A stretch of 64,000 bases of DNA. Source: Alloyangia pacifica. Lineage in GTDB: Bacteria; Pseudomonadota; Alphaproteobacteria; Rhodobacterales; Rhodobacteraceae. Of the stretch, positions 29,095-37,285 are shown one piece after another. Position 1 is the first letter of the stretch. Every line of letters begins with the position of its first letter. The notes beneath the pieces are model-generated. The model did no database searches. It was not told the origin of the DNA and saw nothing but the letters and a program-made list of their open reading frames with translations. Both the position numbers and the translations under genes were made by a program. The stretch lies in NCBI RefSeq assembly GCF_020524285.1, contig NZ_JAIVKX010000018.1:1-64000 (forward strand). The letters run 5' to 3'.

Positions 29095-30372
29095 ATGAAA
29101 ATCGACAAGCTTCTTACCGCGGGCGCCCTCTCTGCGGGCCTGATGCCGCTGCAGGCCGCCGCGCAGGACGCACAGATCTGGAGCTACTGGGGCACCGGAG
29201 CCGAAGCCGCCGCCCTGGAGGCGCTGGTCGACGTGAACAACAGCGAAAACGCGGACACTCCGATCGGCACCCGGACCATCTCGGGCAACTCCTCCGAAAT
29301 GCGCCGCGCCATGCAGGTGTCCTTCCTCGGCGGCACGCCGCCGGCGGTCTACCAATCGGGCTTCGGCATGGACCTGAAATCCTTCCTCGACGCCGAGCGC
29401 ATCGCCAACATCGACAGCGTCATCGCCGATGTGCCGGGCGTCGCCGAGATGTCCTCGGGCATCAAGCGCGTGGTCAGCTTCGATGGTGACATGTACGCCG
29501 TGCCGCTGAACCTGCACATCATCTCGAACGTGTTCTACAACACCGCGATCTTCGACGAACTGGGCATCGAGCCGCCGAAGACCGCCGAAGAGTTCCGCGC
29601 CGCCGCCGAGAAGATCGACGCAGCGGGCTACGAGGTGCTGGGCAACGCGGGTGGCGGCAGCTGGACCTTCTACACGGCCTTCCCCTTCCTGATCGAAGAA
29701 CTCGGTCAGGATGACCTCTTCGCCTTCACCTCGGGCGAGATCCCCTTCACCGACGAGCGTGTCGTGACCGCGTTCCAGGAATGGACCGACACCTACGTCG
29801 ACAACTACATGGAAAACTGGAGCGGCTACAGCTGGGCGGACACCGCCGCCCAATTCGCACAGGGCAAGGTGGCGATGTACCAGATGGGCGACTGGCTGTC
29901 GGCCTACCTCGCCGACGCGGGCTGGACCGCGGGCGAGCAATACGACTTCTTCTCGGCCCCGGGCCTCGACGGAGCGGTCGTCGTGCAGATGGACGTTCTG
30001 GCCAAGCCGTCGGGACTGGATGAAGCCACCTCGGCAGTGGCCGACGCCTTCCTGAAGACCGCCTCCGGCGCCGAGGGTCAGCTTGCCTTCAACGTCAAGA
30101 AAGGCTCGGTCGCGGCCAACCCTGAATCCACTGACGAAGGCTACAGCGCCTATGGCGAGCTGGCCTACCAGCAGATCCAAGAGGCCACCGCCGCCGACAA
30201 GGTGATCCCGAACCCGAAGTTCCTGTTCCCGACCAAGCTGGACGAGGAAATCAAGAACGACACCATCGCCTACGCTCAGGACCCGTCCGAAGAAGCGCTG
30301 ATGGAGATGCTCGAGAAGCTCGACGCGATGCGGGTCGAGCTGGAGGACGCCGGCGAATTCATCAAGTGGTGA
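29095..30372 (+). CDS. Sugar-type ABC importer substrate-binding protein (SBP family 1)
   Basis: A 425-residue extracellular solute-binding protein with a Sec signal (LTAGALSAGLMPLQAAA, cleavage near AAAQDA). The mature chain has the family-1 pattern: IWSYWGTGAEAAALEALVD, the MYAVPLNLHIISNVFYN loop, and QGKVAMYQMGDWLSAYL. These proteins usually bind oligosaccharides or polyols, but the operon context with M81 and M24-like proteins makes another ligand possible. The ATG at 29095 was chosen because it follows an AGGAG site and starts directly at the signal peptide. Confidence 0.9.
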   Translation: MKIDKLLTAGALSAGLMPLQAAAQDAQIWSYWGTGAEAAALEALVDVNNSENADTPIGTRTISGNSSEMRRAMQVSFLGGTPPAVYQSGFGMDLKSFLDAERIANIDSVIADVPGVAEMSSGIKRVVSFDGDMYAVPLNLHIISNVFYNTAIFDELGIEPPKTAEEFRAAAEKIDAAGYEVLGNAGGGSWTFYTAFPFLIEELGQDDLFAFTSGEIPFTDERVVTAFQEWTDTYVDNYMENWSGYSWADTAAQFAQGKVAMYQMGDWLSAYLADAGWTAGEQYDFFSAPGLDGAVVVQMDVLAKPSGLDEATSAVADAFLKTASGAEGQLAFNVKKGSVAANPESTDEGYSAYGELAYQQIQEATAADKVIPNPKFLFPTKLDEEIKNDTIAYAQDPSEEALMEMLEKLDAMRVELEDAGEFIKW

Positions 30373-30390
30373 GCCACGCGCTCTGACATC

Positions 30391-30419
30391 CGGGGCGGCG
30401 TGCCGCGCATGCCGCCCCG
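30391..30419 (+). terminator. Intercistronic hairpin after the binding-protein gene
   Basis: CGGGGCGGC (30391-30399) pairs with GCCGCCCCG (30411-30419). It lies between the binding-protein and permease genes, where such hairpins commonly stabilise the upstream mRNA or reduce downstream expression. Confidence 0.6.
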
Positions 30420-30450
30420 TCCCCTACACCCCGAGACCATCGAGGCAGGC

Positions 30451-31359
30451 ATGACGACCAATTCACGTGGCAGCCTGAAACGCGAGAAGACCGTGACCTT
30501 TGCGATCTTCCTTGCGCTGCCGCTCATCTTCTTCTTGACCGCCTATGTCTACGCGGTCGGCTATACCGGATGGCTGTCGCTGCACAGCTGGGACGGCCTC
30601 TCGCCCCACTGGGACTGGGTCGGCATGGACAACTACCAGGATCTCATGGGCAGTTCCCGGTTCTGGCACTCGCTGGTCAACAACCTGCAATGGCTGGTGT
30701 TCTACCTCATCTGCCCGACGGTGCTGGGCCTTGCGCTCGCGGTGCTGGTCGACGGCAAGCTGAAGGGGGAGGGGATCATGAAGACGCTGATCTTCCTGCC
30801 CTACATCATCACCCCCGTGGCCGTCGCCGCGGTCTGGCGCTGGATTTACATGCCCGCCGACGGGCTGCTGACCTCGGCTCTCGAAGGTGTGGGTCTCGGC
30901 GGGCTTGCGCAGAACTGGCTCGGCGATGCGGGCATCGTCAACGGCGCACTGATGTTCGCCGCACTCTGGAGCGCGACGGGTTTTGCGTTTCTCGTGTTTT
31001 TCTCGGGGCTGCGCTCGGTACCGGTCGAGACGATCGAGGCAGCGCGCATCGACGGCGCGTCGTCCTGGGTCATCTTCTGGCGCGTGGTGCTGCCGCAGCT
31101 CTGGCCCTCGACGGTGCTTGTGCTGGGCCTCTTCGGCATCGAGGCAATGCGGATTTTCGATCTCATCTGGTCGATGACGAATGGCGGTCCTGCCCGCGCC
31201 TCCGAAGTGCTGGCGACGCAGCTCTACGACGTGGCCTTCACCACCTTCCAGATGGGCGAGGCTTCGGCCATCGGCATCGTGCAGCTGCTGCTCGCGGCAG
31301 CGCTGATCCTTCCCTACATCATCTACATCACCAGCCACGTCGAGGAGCAGTCCGAATGA
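30451..31359 (+). CDS. Sugar-type ABC importer permease (UgpA/MalF type)
   Basis: A 302-residue permease with six helices. The EAA loop is IEAARIDGASSWVIFWRVVLP, and the ending is LPYIIYITSHVEEQSE. The ATG at 30451 is preferred to an upstream frame start at 30400 because the latter falls within the intercistronic hairpin. It pairs with the next permease, whose ATG overlaps its stop. Confidence 0.9.
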   Translation: MTTNSRGSLKREKTVTFAIFLALPLIFFLTAYVYAVGYTGWLSLHSWDGLSPHWDWVGMDNYQDLMGSSRFWHSLVNNLQWLVFYLICPTVLGLALAVLVDGKLKGEGIMKTLIFLPYIITPVAVAAVWRWIYMPADGLLTSALEGVGLGGLAQNWLGDAGIVNGALMFAALWSATGFAFLVFFSGLRSVPVETIEAARIDGASSWVIFWRVVLPQLWPSTVLVLGLFGIEAMRIFDLIWSMTNGGPARASEVLATQLYDVAFTTFQMGEASAIGIVQLLLAAALILPYIIYITSHVEEQSE

Positions 31360-32180
31360 GCGTTGCGACCTCTCTCTCCCCGGCGCGCACCCTGCGCTAT
31401 GCGCTGGCCATTCTCGTTTGCGCGCTCTTCGCCGTACCGCTCCTGCTGGCGCTGAACACTTCCTTCAAGGCGCCCGACGAGATCTACCGGGTGTTCTCGC
31501 TGCCGGACAACCCGACGCTGGAGAACTACCGCATCGGCCTTTCGCAGGTCGGGCGGTCGGTGCTGAACAGCCTGATGATCACCATTCCGGCGGTCGCTCT
31601 GTCGGTGTTCATCGGGTCGATGGCGGCCTATCCGCTGTCGATGATGCGCGGTCGGGCCGGGCGGGTGATCTATTTCGTGCTGCTGACGGGGATGTTCGTG
31701 CCCTTCCAGATCGTGCAGATCCCGACCTTCTACATCGCCCGGGCGCTCGGCATCTACAACACCATCCCGGGGCTCTGGCTGGTCCACGTGGCCTATGGCG
31801 TGCCGATCTGCACCTTCTTCATGCGCAACTTCTTCGCCACCGTTCCGCGCTCGATGTACGAGGCGGCACAGGTCGATGGCTGCGGCACCGCCGGGTACTT
31901 CTTCAAGATTCTGATGCCCGCCTCCTTCTCGGGGATCGCGGCGTTGGCGATCGTGCAGAGCCGGTCGGTCTGGAATGACCTGCTGTTCGCGATGACCCTC
32001 TCCAATTCCGACGCAACCATGCCCGTTACAGCCAAGCTGAACGGCTTCGTCGGCGCGATCCAGGTGCAGTACGGCCCGCTGATGGCCTCGGCGGTGATCT
32101 CCGTCGTGCCGGTGCTCGTCGCGTTCCTGCTGTTCCAGAAGGCCTTCGTGCGCGGCCTGCTCGGCGGCAGCTCCAAGTAA
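31356..32180 (+). CDS. Sugar-type ABC importer permease (UgpE/MalG type)
   Basis: A 274-residue permease of the MalG class with six helices. The EAA loop is YEAAQVDGCGTAGYFFKILMP; the MalG-type ending FQKAFVRGLLGGSSK (compare the family QRYFVxGLTxGAVK) is clear. It overlaps the previous gene by four bases. Both permeases should use the UgpC-type ATPase encoded at 26589-27653. Confidence 0.92.
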   Translation: MSVATSLSPARTLRYALAILVCALFAVPLLLALNTSFKAPDEIYRVFSLPDNPTLENYRIGLSQVGRSVLNSLMITIPAVALSVFIGSMAAYPLSMMRGRAGRVIYFVLLTGMFVPFQIVQIPTFYIARALGIYNTIPGLWLVHVAYGVPICTFFMRNFFATVPRSMYEAAQVDGCGTAGYFFKILMPASFSGIAALAIVQSRSVWNDLLFAMTLSNSDATMPVTAKLNGFVGAIQVQYGPLMASAVISVVPVLVAFLLFQKAFVRGLLGGSSK

Positions 32181-32294
32181 ACTCCGCCGGGGCGTGACGC
32201 GGCCCGGCAGCCTCCCATTTCCGCCCCCGCGCCTGCGCCGGCGGACAGATAGCCGGTTCCCACCGGGGAGCCGTTTCAACGAAAGGAAAGAACC

Positions 32295-33797
32295 ATGCGC
32301 ATCGCCGTTACCGGCATGTCCTTCGAGGCCCTGCTGCGATCGCCCGTGTCCACCGACCACATGGAGTGGCAATCCCCCGAGGTCATGCTGGGCAAGGAGC
32401 TCTGGATGGTGCGCGGCGTCGAGGAACGCTGTGCCGAGGACGAGAGCATCGAAATCGTTCCGCTGGGCTGGGCCACCGCGCTGCCCGGCGGCGGGCTGAC
32501 CCGCCGTGTCTACGAAGAATACCGCGACCTGATCATGAAGAACCTCGCCGAGGCCGGTCCGATCGACGGCATCGTCCTGTGCAACCACGGCGCGATGGAG
32601 GTGCATGACCTTGACGCGCATCCCGACAGCGATTTCATCGAGCACGTGGCGCGCATCGTGGGGCGCGAGGTTCCGATCGCGCTGAGCCTCGACCTGCATG
32701 GGCACGTCACGCAGGGCATGCTCGATCACATCAGCGCGCTGTCGGTGCTGCGCACCGCGCCGCACCGCGATGACCAGTCCACCGGATATCGCGCCACCGA
32801 TCAGCTGATCGACATCCTCAAGGGCGCGCCGCGCCAGCATATCTCGCGTATGCATCTGCCGGCGCTCTTTCCGGGCGAGTTTGCAATCACCCCCGAGGAG
32901 CCGGCGAAATCGCTCTACGCCAGCCTCGAGGACTACGACGCGATCGACGGCATGGTCGAGGCGAACCTGATGGTCGGCTTCGCCTGGAACGACCGTCCCT
33001 GGGTCGGCATGAGCTGCATTGCCCAATCCTCGAAATCCGCCGAGCAGGCGCGAGAAGTTGCCACCGATCTCGCGCGGAAGGTCTGGGCCGAGCGCAAGAA
33101 CTTCCGTCTGAACATGGAGCACGCCACGCTTGCAGCGGGTCTCGACCTGGCCGCCGAGGCCACCGAGGCGCCGCTCATCCTGACAGACTCCGGCGACAAC
33201 ACCACCGCCGGTGCGCCGGGACGTTCGACACTCGTGCTTCAGGCGATGCTCGACCATCCCGGGATCGACAGTGCCGTCGTTGCGGGCATCCTTGCGCCGC
33301 GCGCTGTCGCCGCCTGCATGGCCGCCGGGAAGGGCGCCAAGATCGAGCTGGAGCTGGGGGCCGAGCATCTTCCCGAGGACGGGCTCACCCGCAAGGTCAC
33401 CGCGATTGTCGAGGATTTCGACGACAAGCTCGATCCCACGGGCTTCCAGCCCTACCAGCGTTCCGGTGCCGCCTGGGCGCGGGTCAACATCGACGGGATC
33501 ATCGCGACCCTCCACGCCGATGCCGTGGGCGTCACGACGCCGCATCACTTCCGGCAGATGCGCATGACCTATGAGGATCACAAGCTCTTCGTGGTCAAGC
33601 TCGGCTACCTGCACCCCCAGCTCGAGGATGCCTGCGCACGCTACATCATGCTGCTGACGCCCGGCGCCTCGGACATCAATGTGGCGCGCCTCGACTACCA
33701 GCACCTGCCGGCGCCCTCGTTTCCCAAGGATCCGGATGCGGAATGGGCGCCCGAAGACCGTTTCCTTGCCCAGACCCCCGAAAGGAGCCTCGTCTGA
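32295..33797 (+). CDS. M81-family metallopeptidase (MlrC-like)
   Basis: A 500-residue protein of the M81 family, whose type member MlrC (microcystinase C) hydrolyses linearised microcystin peptides. Likely zinc-binding segments are present: SLDLHGHVTQGM near 133, APHRDDQSTGYRATD near 155, and DSGDNTTAGAPG near 297. The C-terminal DUF/MlrC domain includes HHFRQMRMTYEDHKLFVVK. It is co-directional with the importer (114 bases after the permease) and its stop overlaps the next start as TGATG. Most M81 proteins act on unknown substrates, so hydrolysis of an imported amide or peptide is inference. Confidence 0.85.
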   Translation: MRIAVTGMSFEALLRSPVSTDHMEWQSPEVMLGKELWMVRGVEERCAEDESIEIVPLGWATALPGGGLTRRVYEEYRDLIMKNLAEAGPIDGIVLCNHGAMEVHDLDAHPDSDFIEHVARIVGREVPIALSLDLHGHVTQGMLDHISALSVLRTAPHRDDQSTGYRATDQLIDILKGAPRQHISRMHLPALFPGEFAITPEEPAKSLYASLEDYDAIDGMVEANLMVGFAWNDRPWVGMSCIAQSSKSAEQAREVATDLARKVWAERKNFRLNMEHATLAAGLDLAAEATEAPLILTDSGDNTTAGAPGRSTLVLQAMLDHPGIDSAVVAGILAPRAVAACMAAGKGAKIELELGAEHLPEDGLTRKVTAIVEDFDDKLDPTGFQPYQRSGAAWARVNIDGIIATLHADAVGVTTPHHFRQMRMTYEDHKLFVVKLGYLHPQLEDACARYIMLLTPGASDINVARLDYQHLPAPSFPKDPDAEWAPEDRFLAQTPERSLV

Positions 33798-35149
33798 TGG
33801 CCATCACGCTCAAATCCATCAATATTCCGGACTTCGGCGTGCCGGACGCGATGCCGCAGATCCCGGCGGACGTTTATTCGGCGCGCTGCGATGCGCTGCT
33901 TGAGCGGGCCGGGACCGACTGGGTCGTGGTTTATGCCGACCGCGAGCACCTCGCGAACATGGCCTTCCTCACCGGGGTCGAGCCGCGGTTCGAGGAGGCG
34001 CTGTTCGTCCTCGGCCGGGACGGAACGCGCGTGGCCGTTGTCGGCAACGAGACCATGGACTACCTGCCGCTGGCCCGGCTCGAGGGTCTGCAGGCGCGGC
34101 TTTGCCAGAGTTTCTCGCTGATGGCGCAGCCGCGCGGTACCGCTGCGGCGCTCGAGCCGGTGCTGCGCGACATCGGCCTGGCAGCGGGCGAGTCCATCGG
34201 TATCGTCGGCTGGAAGTATCTCGAGGCGGACGAGTTCGACGGGCTCACCTTCCAGGTCTCCGCCTATGTGGCCGACGTGCTGCGGCGGATCTCGGATGAG
34301 CTGTCGGACGTCACGCCGATCATGATGAACCCCGCCGACGGTCTTCGGGCCGTCGTGGACGTGCACCAGATCGCGCAGGGCGAATGGGGCGCGGCGCGCG
34401 CATCCACCGCGGTCTGGCGCATGGTGCAGGGGCTGACCCCCGGCGAGAGCGAATTCGCAGGCGCCGCGCGCATGGGTTATGCGGCCGAGGAACTTTCGGC
34501 CCACGTGATGTTCGCGACCGCGCCTGCGGGAGAGCCGATCGTCGGCCTCAAAAGCCCGCGCGGCCGGGTCTACAACGAGGGCGAGGGGCTGTCCTGCGCG
34601 GTCAGCTACTGGGGTGGCCTGTCGTCGCGCGCGGCGATGATCTCGCGCGACGATGCCGAATTCGTCGAGTTGGCCAAGGGCTACTTCGCGGGTCTGCTGG
34701 CCTGGTATGAGGCGGTCGACATCGGCGTCGAAGGCGGCACGATCGATGCCCGCGTGCGCGAAGTGCTGGGTGAGTCCGGCCTCGACTCCGTGCTGAACCC
34801 CGGACACCTCGTGGGGCATGACGAATGGATGCACTCGCCCGTCGCGCCGGGCAGCACCGTGCCGCTGGCCTCAGGCATGCCTTTCCAGGTGGACATCATC
34901 CCGGCACCGGTGCCGCAGGGCAAGGCGCTGAACTGCGAGGATGCGGTGACGCTTGCCGATGCCGACCTCCGGGCGGAACTGGCGGCGCTCTATCCGCAGG
35001 TCTGGGCGCGTATCGAGGCGCGGCGCGCATTTATCGCCGAAAGCCTCGGCGTGACGCTAAAGGAGTGCATCCTGCCGCTGTCGAACACGCCGCTGTGCCT
35101 GGCGCCGCTGCTGCTGGAAAGCGGCATGCTCCTGGCTGTCGAGGTCTGA
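33797..35149 (+). CDS. M24-family (Xaa-Pro aminopeptidase/creatinase-like) protein, metal site altered
   Basis: A 450-residue protein with an aminopeptidase P/creatinase N-terminal domain (REHLANMAFLTGVEPRFEEA) and a pita-bread C-terminal domain. The usual metal-binding motifs of M24 peptidases are not seen: the HGxGHGIGL-type segment is replaced by NPGHLVGHDEWMHSPV, and the EPGxY segment by PFQVDIIPAP. It may therefore be a metal-independent, creatinase-like C-N hydrolase or a non-catalytic homologue. It is translationally coupled to the M81 gene and closes the importer operon. Confidence 0.78.
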   Translation: MAITLKSINIPDFGVPDAMPQIPADVYSARCDALLERAGTDWVVVYADREHLANMAFLTGVEPRFEEALFVLGRDGTRVAVVGNETMDYLPLARLEGLQARLCQSFSLMAQPRGTAAALEPVLRDIGLAAGESIGIVGWKYLEADEFDGLTFQVSAYVADVLRRISDELSDVTPIMMNPADGLRAVVDVHQIAQGEWGAARASTAVWRMVQGLTPGESEFAGAARMGYAAEELSAHVMFATAPAGEPIVGLKSPRGRVYNEGEGLSCAVSYWGGLSSRAAMISRDDAEFVELAKGYFAGLLAWYEAVDIGVEGGTIDARVREVLGESGLDSVLNPGHLVGHDEWMHSPVAPGSTVPLASGMPFQVDIIPAPVPQGKALNCEDAVTLADADLRAELAALYPQVWARIEARRAFIAESLGVTLKECILPLSNTPLCLAPLLLESGMLLAVEV

Positions 35150-35168
35150 TCCTTTCATCACGACGCGC

Positions 35169-35195
35169 AACCCGGGCGAGGACCTCGTCCGGGTT
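35169..35195 (+). terminator. Terminator after the M24-like gene
   Basis: AACCCGGGCGAG (35169-35180) pairs with CTCGTCCGGGTT (35184-35195) with one G-T pair and a three-base loop, 20 bases past the stop codon. Confidence 0.7.
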
Positions 35196-35459
35196 GTGCG
35201 TTGGGCGGTGGCCGCAGGTTCAGCGGCGCTATTCTTGTCTGAAGCCATTGCAGGCCATTTCTTGCATGCCGCAATATTACTGCTGCACGCGTGAACACCC
35301 CGACAGGTGGCCACGACCTCAGGACAAAATCCGCATTTGGCTCGCCTCAGGCGTCACATAATGTCCCTTATACGTATAATAAGAAATGATGGGTGCGCGC
35401 TACCCTCAAGTGCAACTCCCATTAGAAAACAGATGGTTATCTAATGGAGAGAGTCTGCC

Positions 35460-36521
35460 ATGGGAGCGGTTTACGCGCAACTGAGCGTCAAGGAACGTGT
35501 CCAGATCGAACGCTGGAAGCTGGCAAAGGTCCCTGTTCGGGAGATGGCCCGCGTGCTGCAGCGCTCGAAAGCCACCATTTACCGCGAGATCAAGCGGAAC
35601 TGGTTCAGCGATGAGTGCCTGCCGGGCTATGATGGCTACTACGGCGCCGCTGCGCATCGGCAGGCCACCGATCGGCGCGCCCGCCAGCGCAAGCTGATCC
35701 GGCATCTGCAGCTTCGAAATCAGGTCGTTGAGCGCATCAAGAACGGCTGGACCCCCGAGCAGATCGGCAACCGGTTGATCCACGAAGGTGCGACGCTCCG
35801 GGTCTGCCAGGAGACGATCTACCGTTACATCTACTCGAAGGAAGGTATGGCGCAGGAGCTCTGGTGGTACCTGCCCGAGCACCGCAGGGCTCGCCTCCAC
35901 GCCGAGCCCGCAAGCGCCGCGCGCCAAAATTCGACCGTGATGTCAGTATCCTGTTCCGCCCGGACGACGTCGCACACCGCAGGGAATTCGGACACTGGGA
36001 AGGCGATTTGATGCTGTTCAAACAATCGCTTGGCCAGACCAACGTCACCTCTCTCGTCGAACGCGTCAGCCGCTTCACGGTGCTGCTGAAGAACGTGAAC
36101 AAGCGCACGAAACCGGTCATGCACTGCCCGGCAGGCGATTGCCAAGCAATCTGCCGAGAGGGACAAGATCGTGAAGGCGGTGCGGGATCTGCCCGTGGCG
36201 GGCCGCAGGTCAATCACCTTCGACCGCGGCACGGAGTTCGTGTCATGGCCGCACCTGCAGGCTCAGCTCGGAACCCAAACGTGGTTCTGCGACCCCTCCT
36301 CGCCCTAGCAGAAAGGCACTGTCGAGAACACAAACCGGCGGCTCCGCCGCTGGCTTCCAAGGCAGCGTGACATCGCTGCCATGACAGAGCTCGAACTGAA
36401 GCAACTCTGCGACCAGCTCAACAACACGCCCCGCAAATGCCTCGGATGGAGGACCCCGGCCGAAGTCTTCCGCGAAAAGATGATGGAGAAAATGGGCGGG
36501 CGCCCCTACCGTCGCAGGTAA
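35460..36521 (+). pseudogene. IS30-family transposase, broken
   Basis: The N-terminal HTH (LSVKERVQIERWKLAKVPVR, EMARVLQRSKATIYREIKRN) is intact. A frameshift near 35893 moves translation to APKFDRDVSILFRPDDVAHR and FGHWEGDLMLF, which carries the first catalytic acid. A 40-bp palindromic insertion at 36122-36161 shifts the frame again. It resumes as DKIVKAVRDLPVAGRRSITF and DRGTEFVSWPHLQ. A TGG-to-TAG change at 36306-36308 interrupts DPSSPWQKGTVE. The tail (RKCLGWRTPAEVFREKM) runs to the stop at 36519-36521. Confidence 0.88.
36122..36161 (+). repeat. Short palindromic element, copy 2 (inside IS30 transposase)
   Basis: A 40-bp insertion between the codons for KPVM and DKIVKAV. It starts CACTGCCCGGCAGG and ends CCGAGAGG. 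The centre folds as GGCGATTGC / GCAATCTGCC with a CAA loop and one bulge. Compared with the copy at 10999-11039 (other strand), both sides of one stem pair are exchanged (C and G swap with G and C), so pairing is kept despite divergence. Confidence 0.75.
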
Positions 36522-36560
36522 TGGGAGTCGCGCGTCAAGTAGCGCACACAACACACACAC

Positions 36561-36728
36561 CTGAAATACGAGTGCCTCCACCTCCACGCCTTCGAAACCG
36601 GGTCTGCGGCCCGGGCAGGCGCCGGCAAGTGGATCACCTTCTACAACACCGAGCGCCCGCATTCCGCACTCGGCGGCAGGCCACCGGTCGAGGCACATCA
36701 GGGCCCTGACCTACAGGCGGCAGCATGA
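36561..36728 (+). pseudogene. IS3-family transposase OrfB, C-terminal remnant
   Basis: An open frame of 55 codons reading LKYECLHLHAFETGSAARAG then WITFYNTERPHSALGGRPPV. This is the conserved end of the IS3-family integrase core, with the third catalytic acid region missing upstream. It directly abuts the IS30 right end. The sequence at about 36759-36780 (CTGTCCGGGAAATGGGGTCCA) looks like the right terminal repeat of such an element. The 5' part is not present on the other side of the IS30, so it was lost by deletion. Confidence 0.8.
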
Positions 36729-36791
36729 TCAACAGGCAAGCTTGGCAGCGCCGCAAACCTGTCCGGGAAATGGGGTCCACCTCTTACCGGA

Positions 36792-37265
36792 TCACGTCGA
36801 ACTGGTCAAAGGCCCGTCGCACTCCGAGATGAAGGCGTCGAGCAGCGCGATCAGTTGCTGGTAACGCTCGGGGCCGAAGCGCGCGGCGAAGGTGTCGGTG
36901 ATGTCGCGCGAGACCGGGGTGAAGCGCGCCACCAGCGCCCGGCCCTCGTCGGTCACCGAGACCACCTGACGGCGACGGTTCTCGCTGTCCTGCACCCGTT
37001 CGACCAGTGCCCGCTCGACCATCGACTGCAGGATGCGCGAGACCGAGGCGGGCTGCAGGCAGGCCGCCTCCGCCAGCCCCTGCACCGAGCAGGGGCCGCT
37101 CTCGATGAGCACCCGCAGGATACGCCATTGCGGCTCGCTCACCCCGGCTTCGGCCAGCATCGGGCGCAGCTCGCGCAGCAGCGTCTCCCGCGCGCGGATG
37201 AGCGCGATGGGGAGAGACTGGGTCGTCGGAGCGAGTGTCGTCGGATCGCTGATGCTGTCGGTCAT
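36792..37265 (-). CDS. MarR-family regulator (HpaR-like)
   Basis: A 157-residue MarR protein resembling HpaR, the repressor of homoprotocatechuate operons. The wHTH covers VSEPQWRILRVLIESGPCSV, LAEAACLQPASVSRILQSMV and the wing RVQDSENRRRQVVSVTDEG. It is the last gene of the leftward aromatic-catabolism/TRAP operon, 20 bases after dctM. Its stop codon is about 10 bases from the IS3 terminal repeat, so the insertion just missed truncating it. It may sense the aromatic acid carried by the TRAP importer. Confidence 0.82.
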   Translation of the reverse strand: MTDSISDPTTLAPTTQSLPIALIRARETLLRELRPMLAEAGVSEPQWRILRVLIESGPCSVQGLAEAACLQPASVSRILQSMVERALVERVQDSENRRRQVVSVTDEGRALVARFTPVSRDITDTFAARFGPERYQQLIALLDAFISECDGPLTSST

Positions 37266-37285
37266 GGAACCCCCGGTGTCCTTCG

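Larger units (their letters stand above)
35411..36532 (+). mobile_element. IS30-family insertion sequence, decayed
   Basis: About 1.1 kb. The left end TGCAACTCCCATTA (35411-35424) and the right end (36519-36532) match as inverted repeats at 12 of 14 positions; the right repeat overlaps the transposase stop codon. TCAAG occurs just outside each end (35406-35410 and 36535-36539), which might be a remnant of target duplication, although it is longer than usual for IS30. The transposase is broken by a frameshift, a 40-bp insertion and a nonsense codon. Confidence 0.8.

Noticed and set aside
35406-36539. TCAAG on both sides of the IS30 as a definite target duplication
   Set aside because: IS30 duplications are usually two to three bases, and the right repeat would need two extra bases between the inverted repeat and TCAAG; left as a possibility only.
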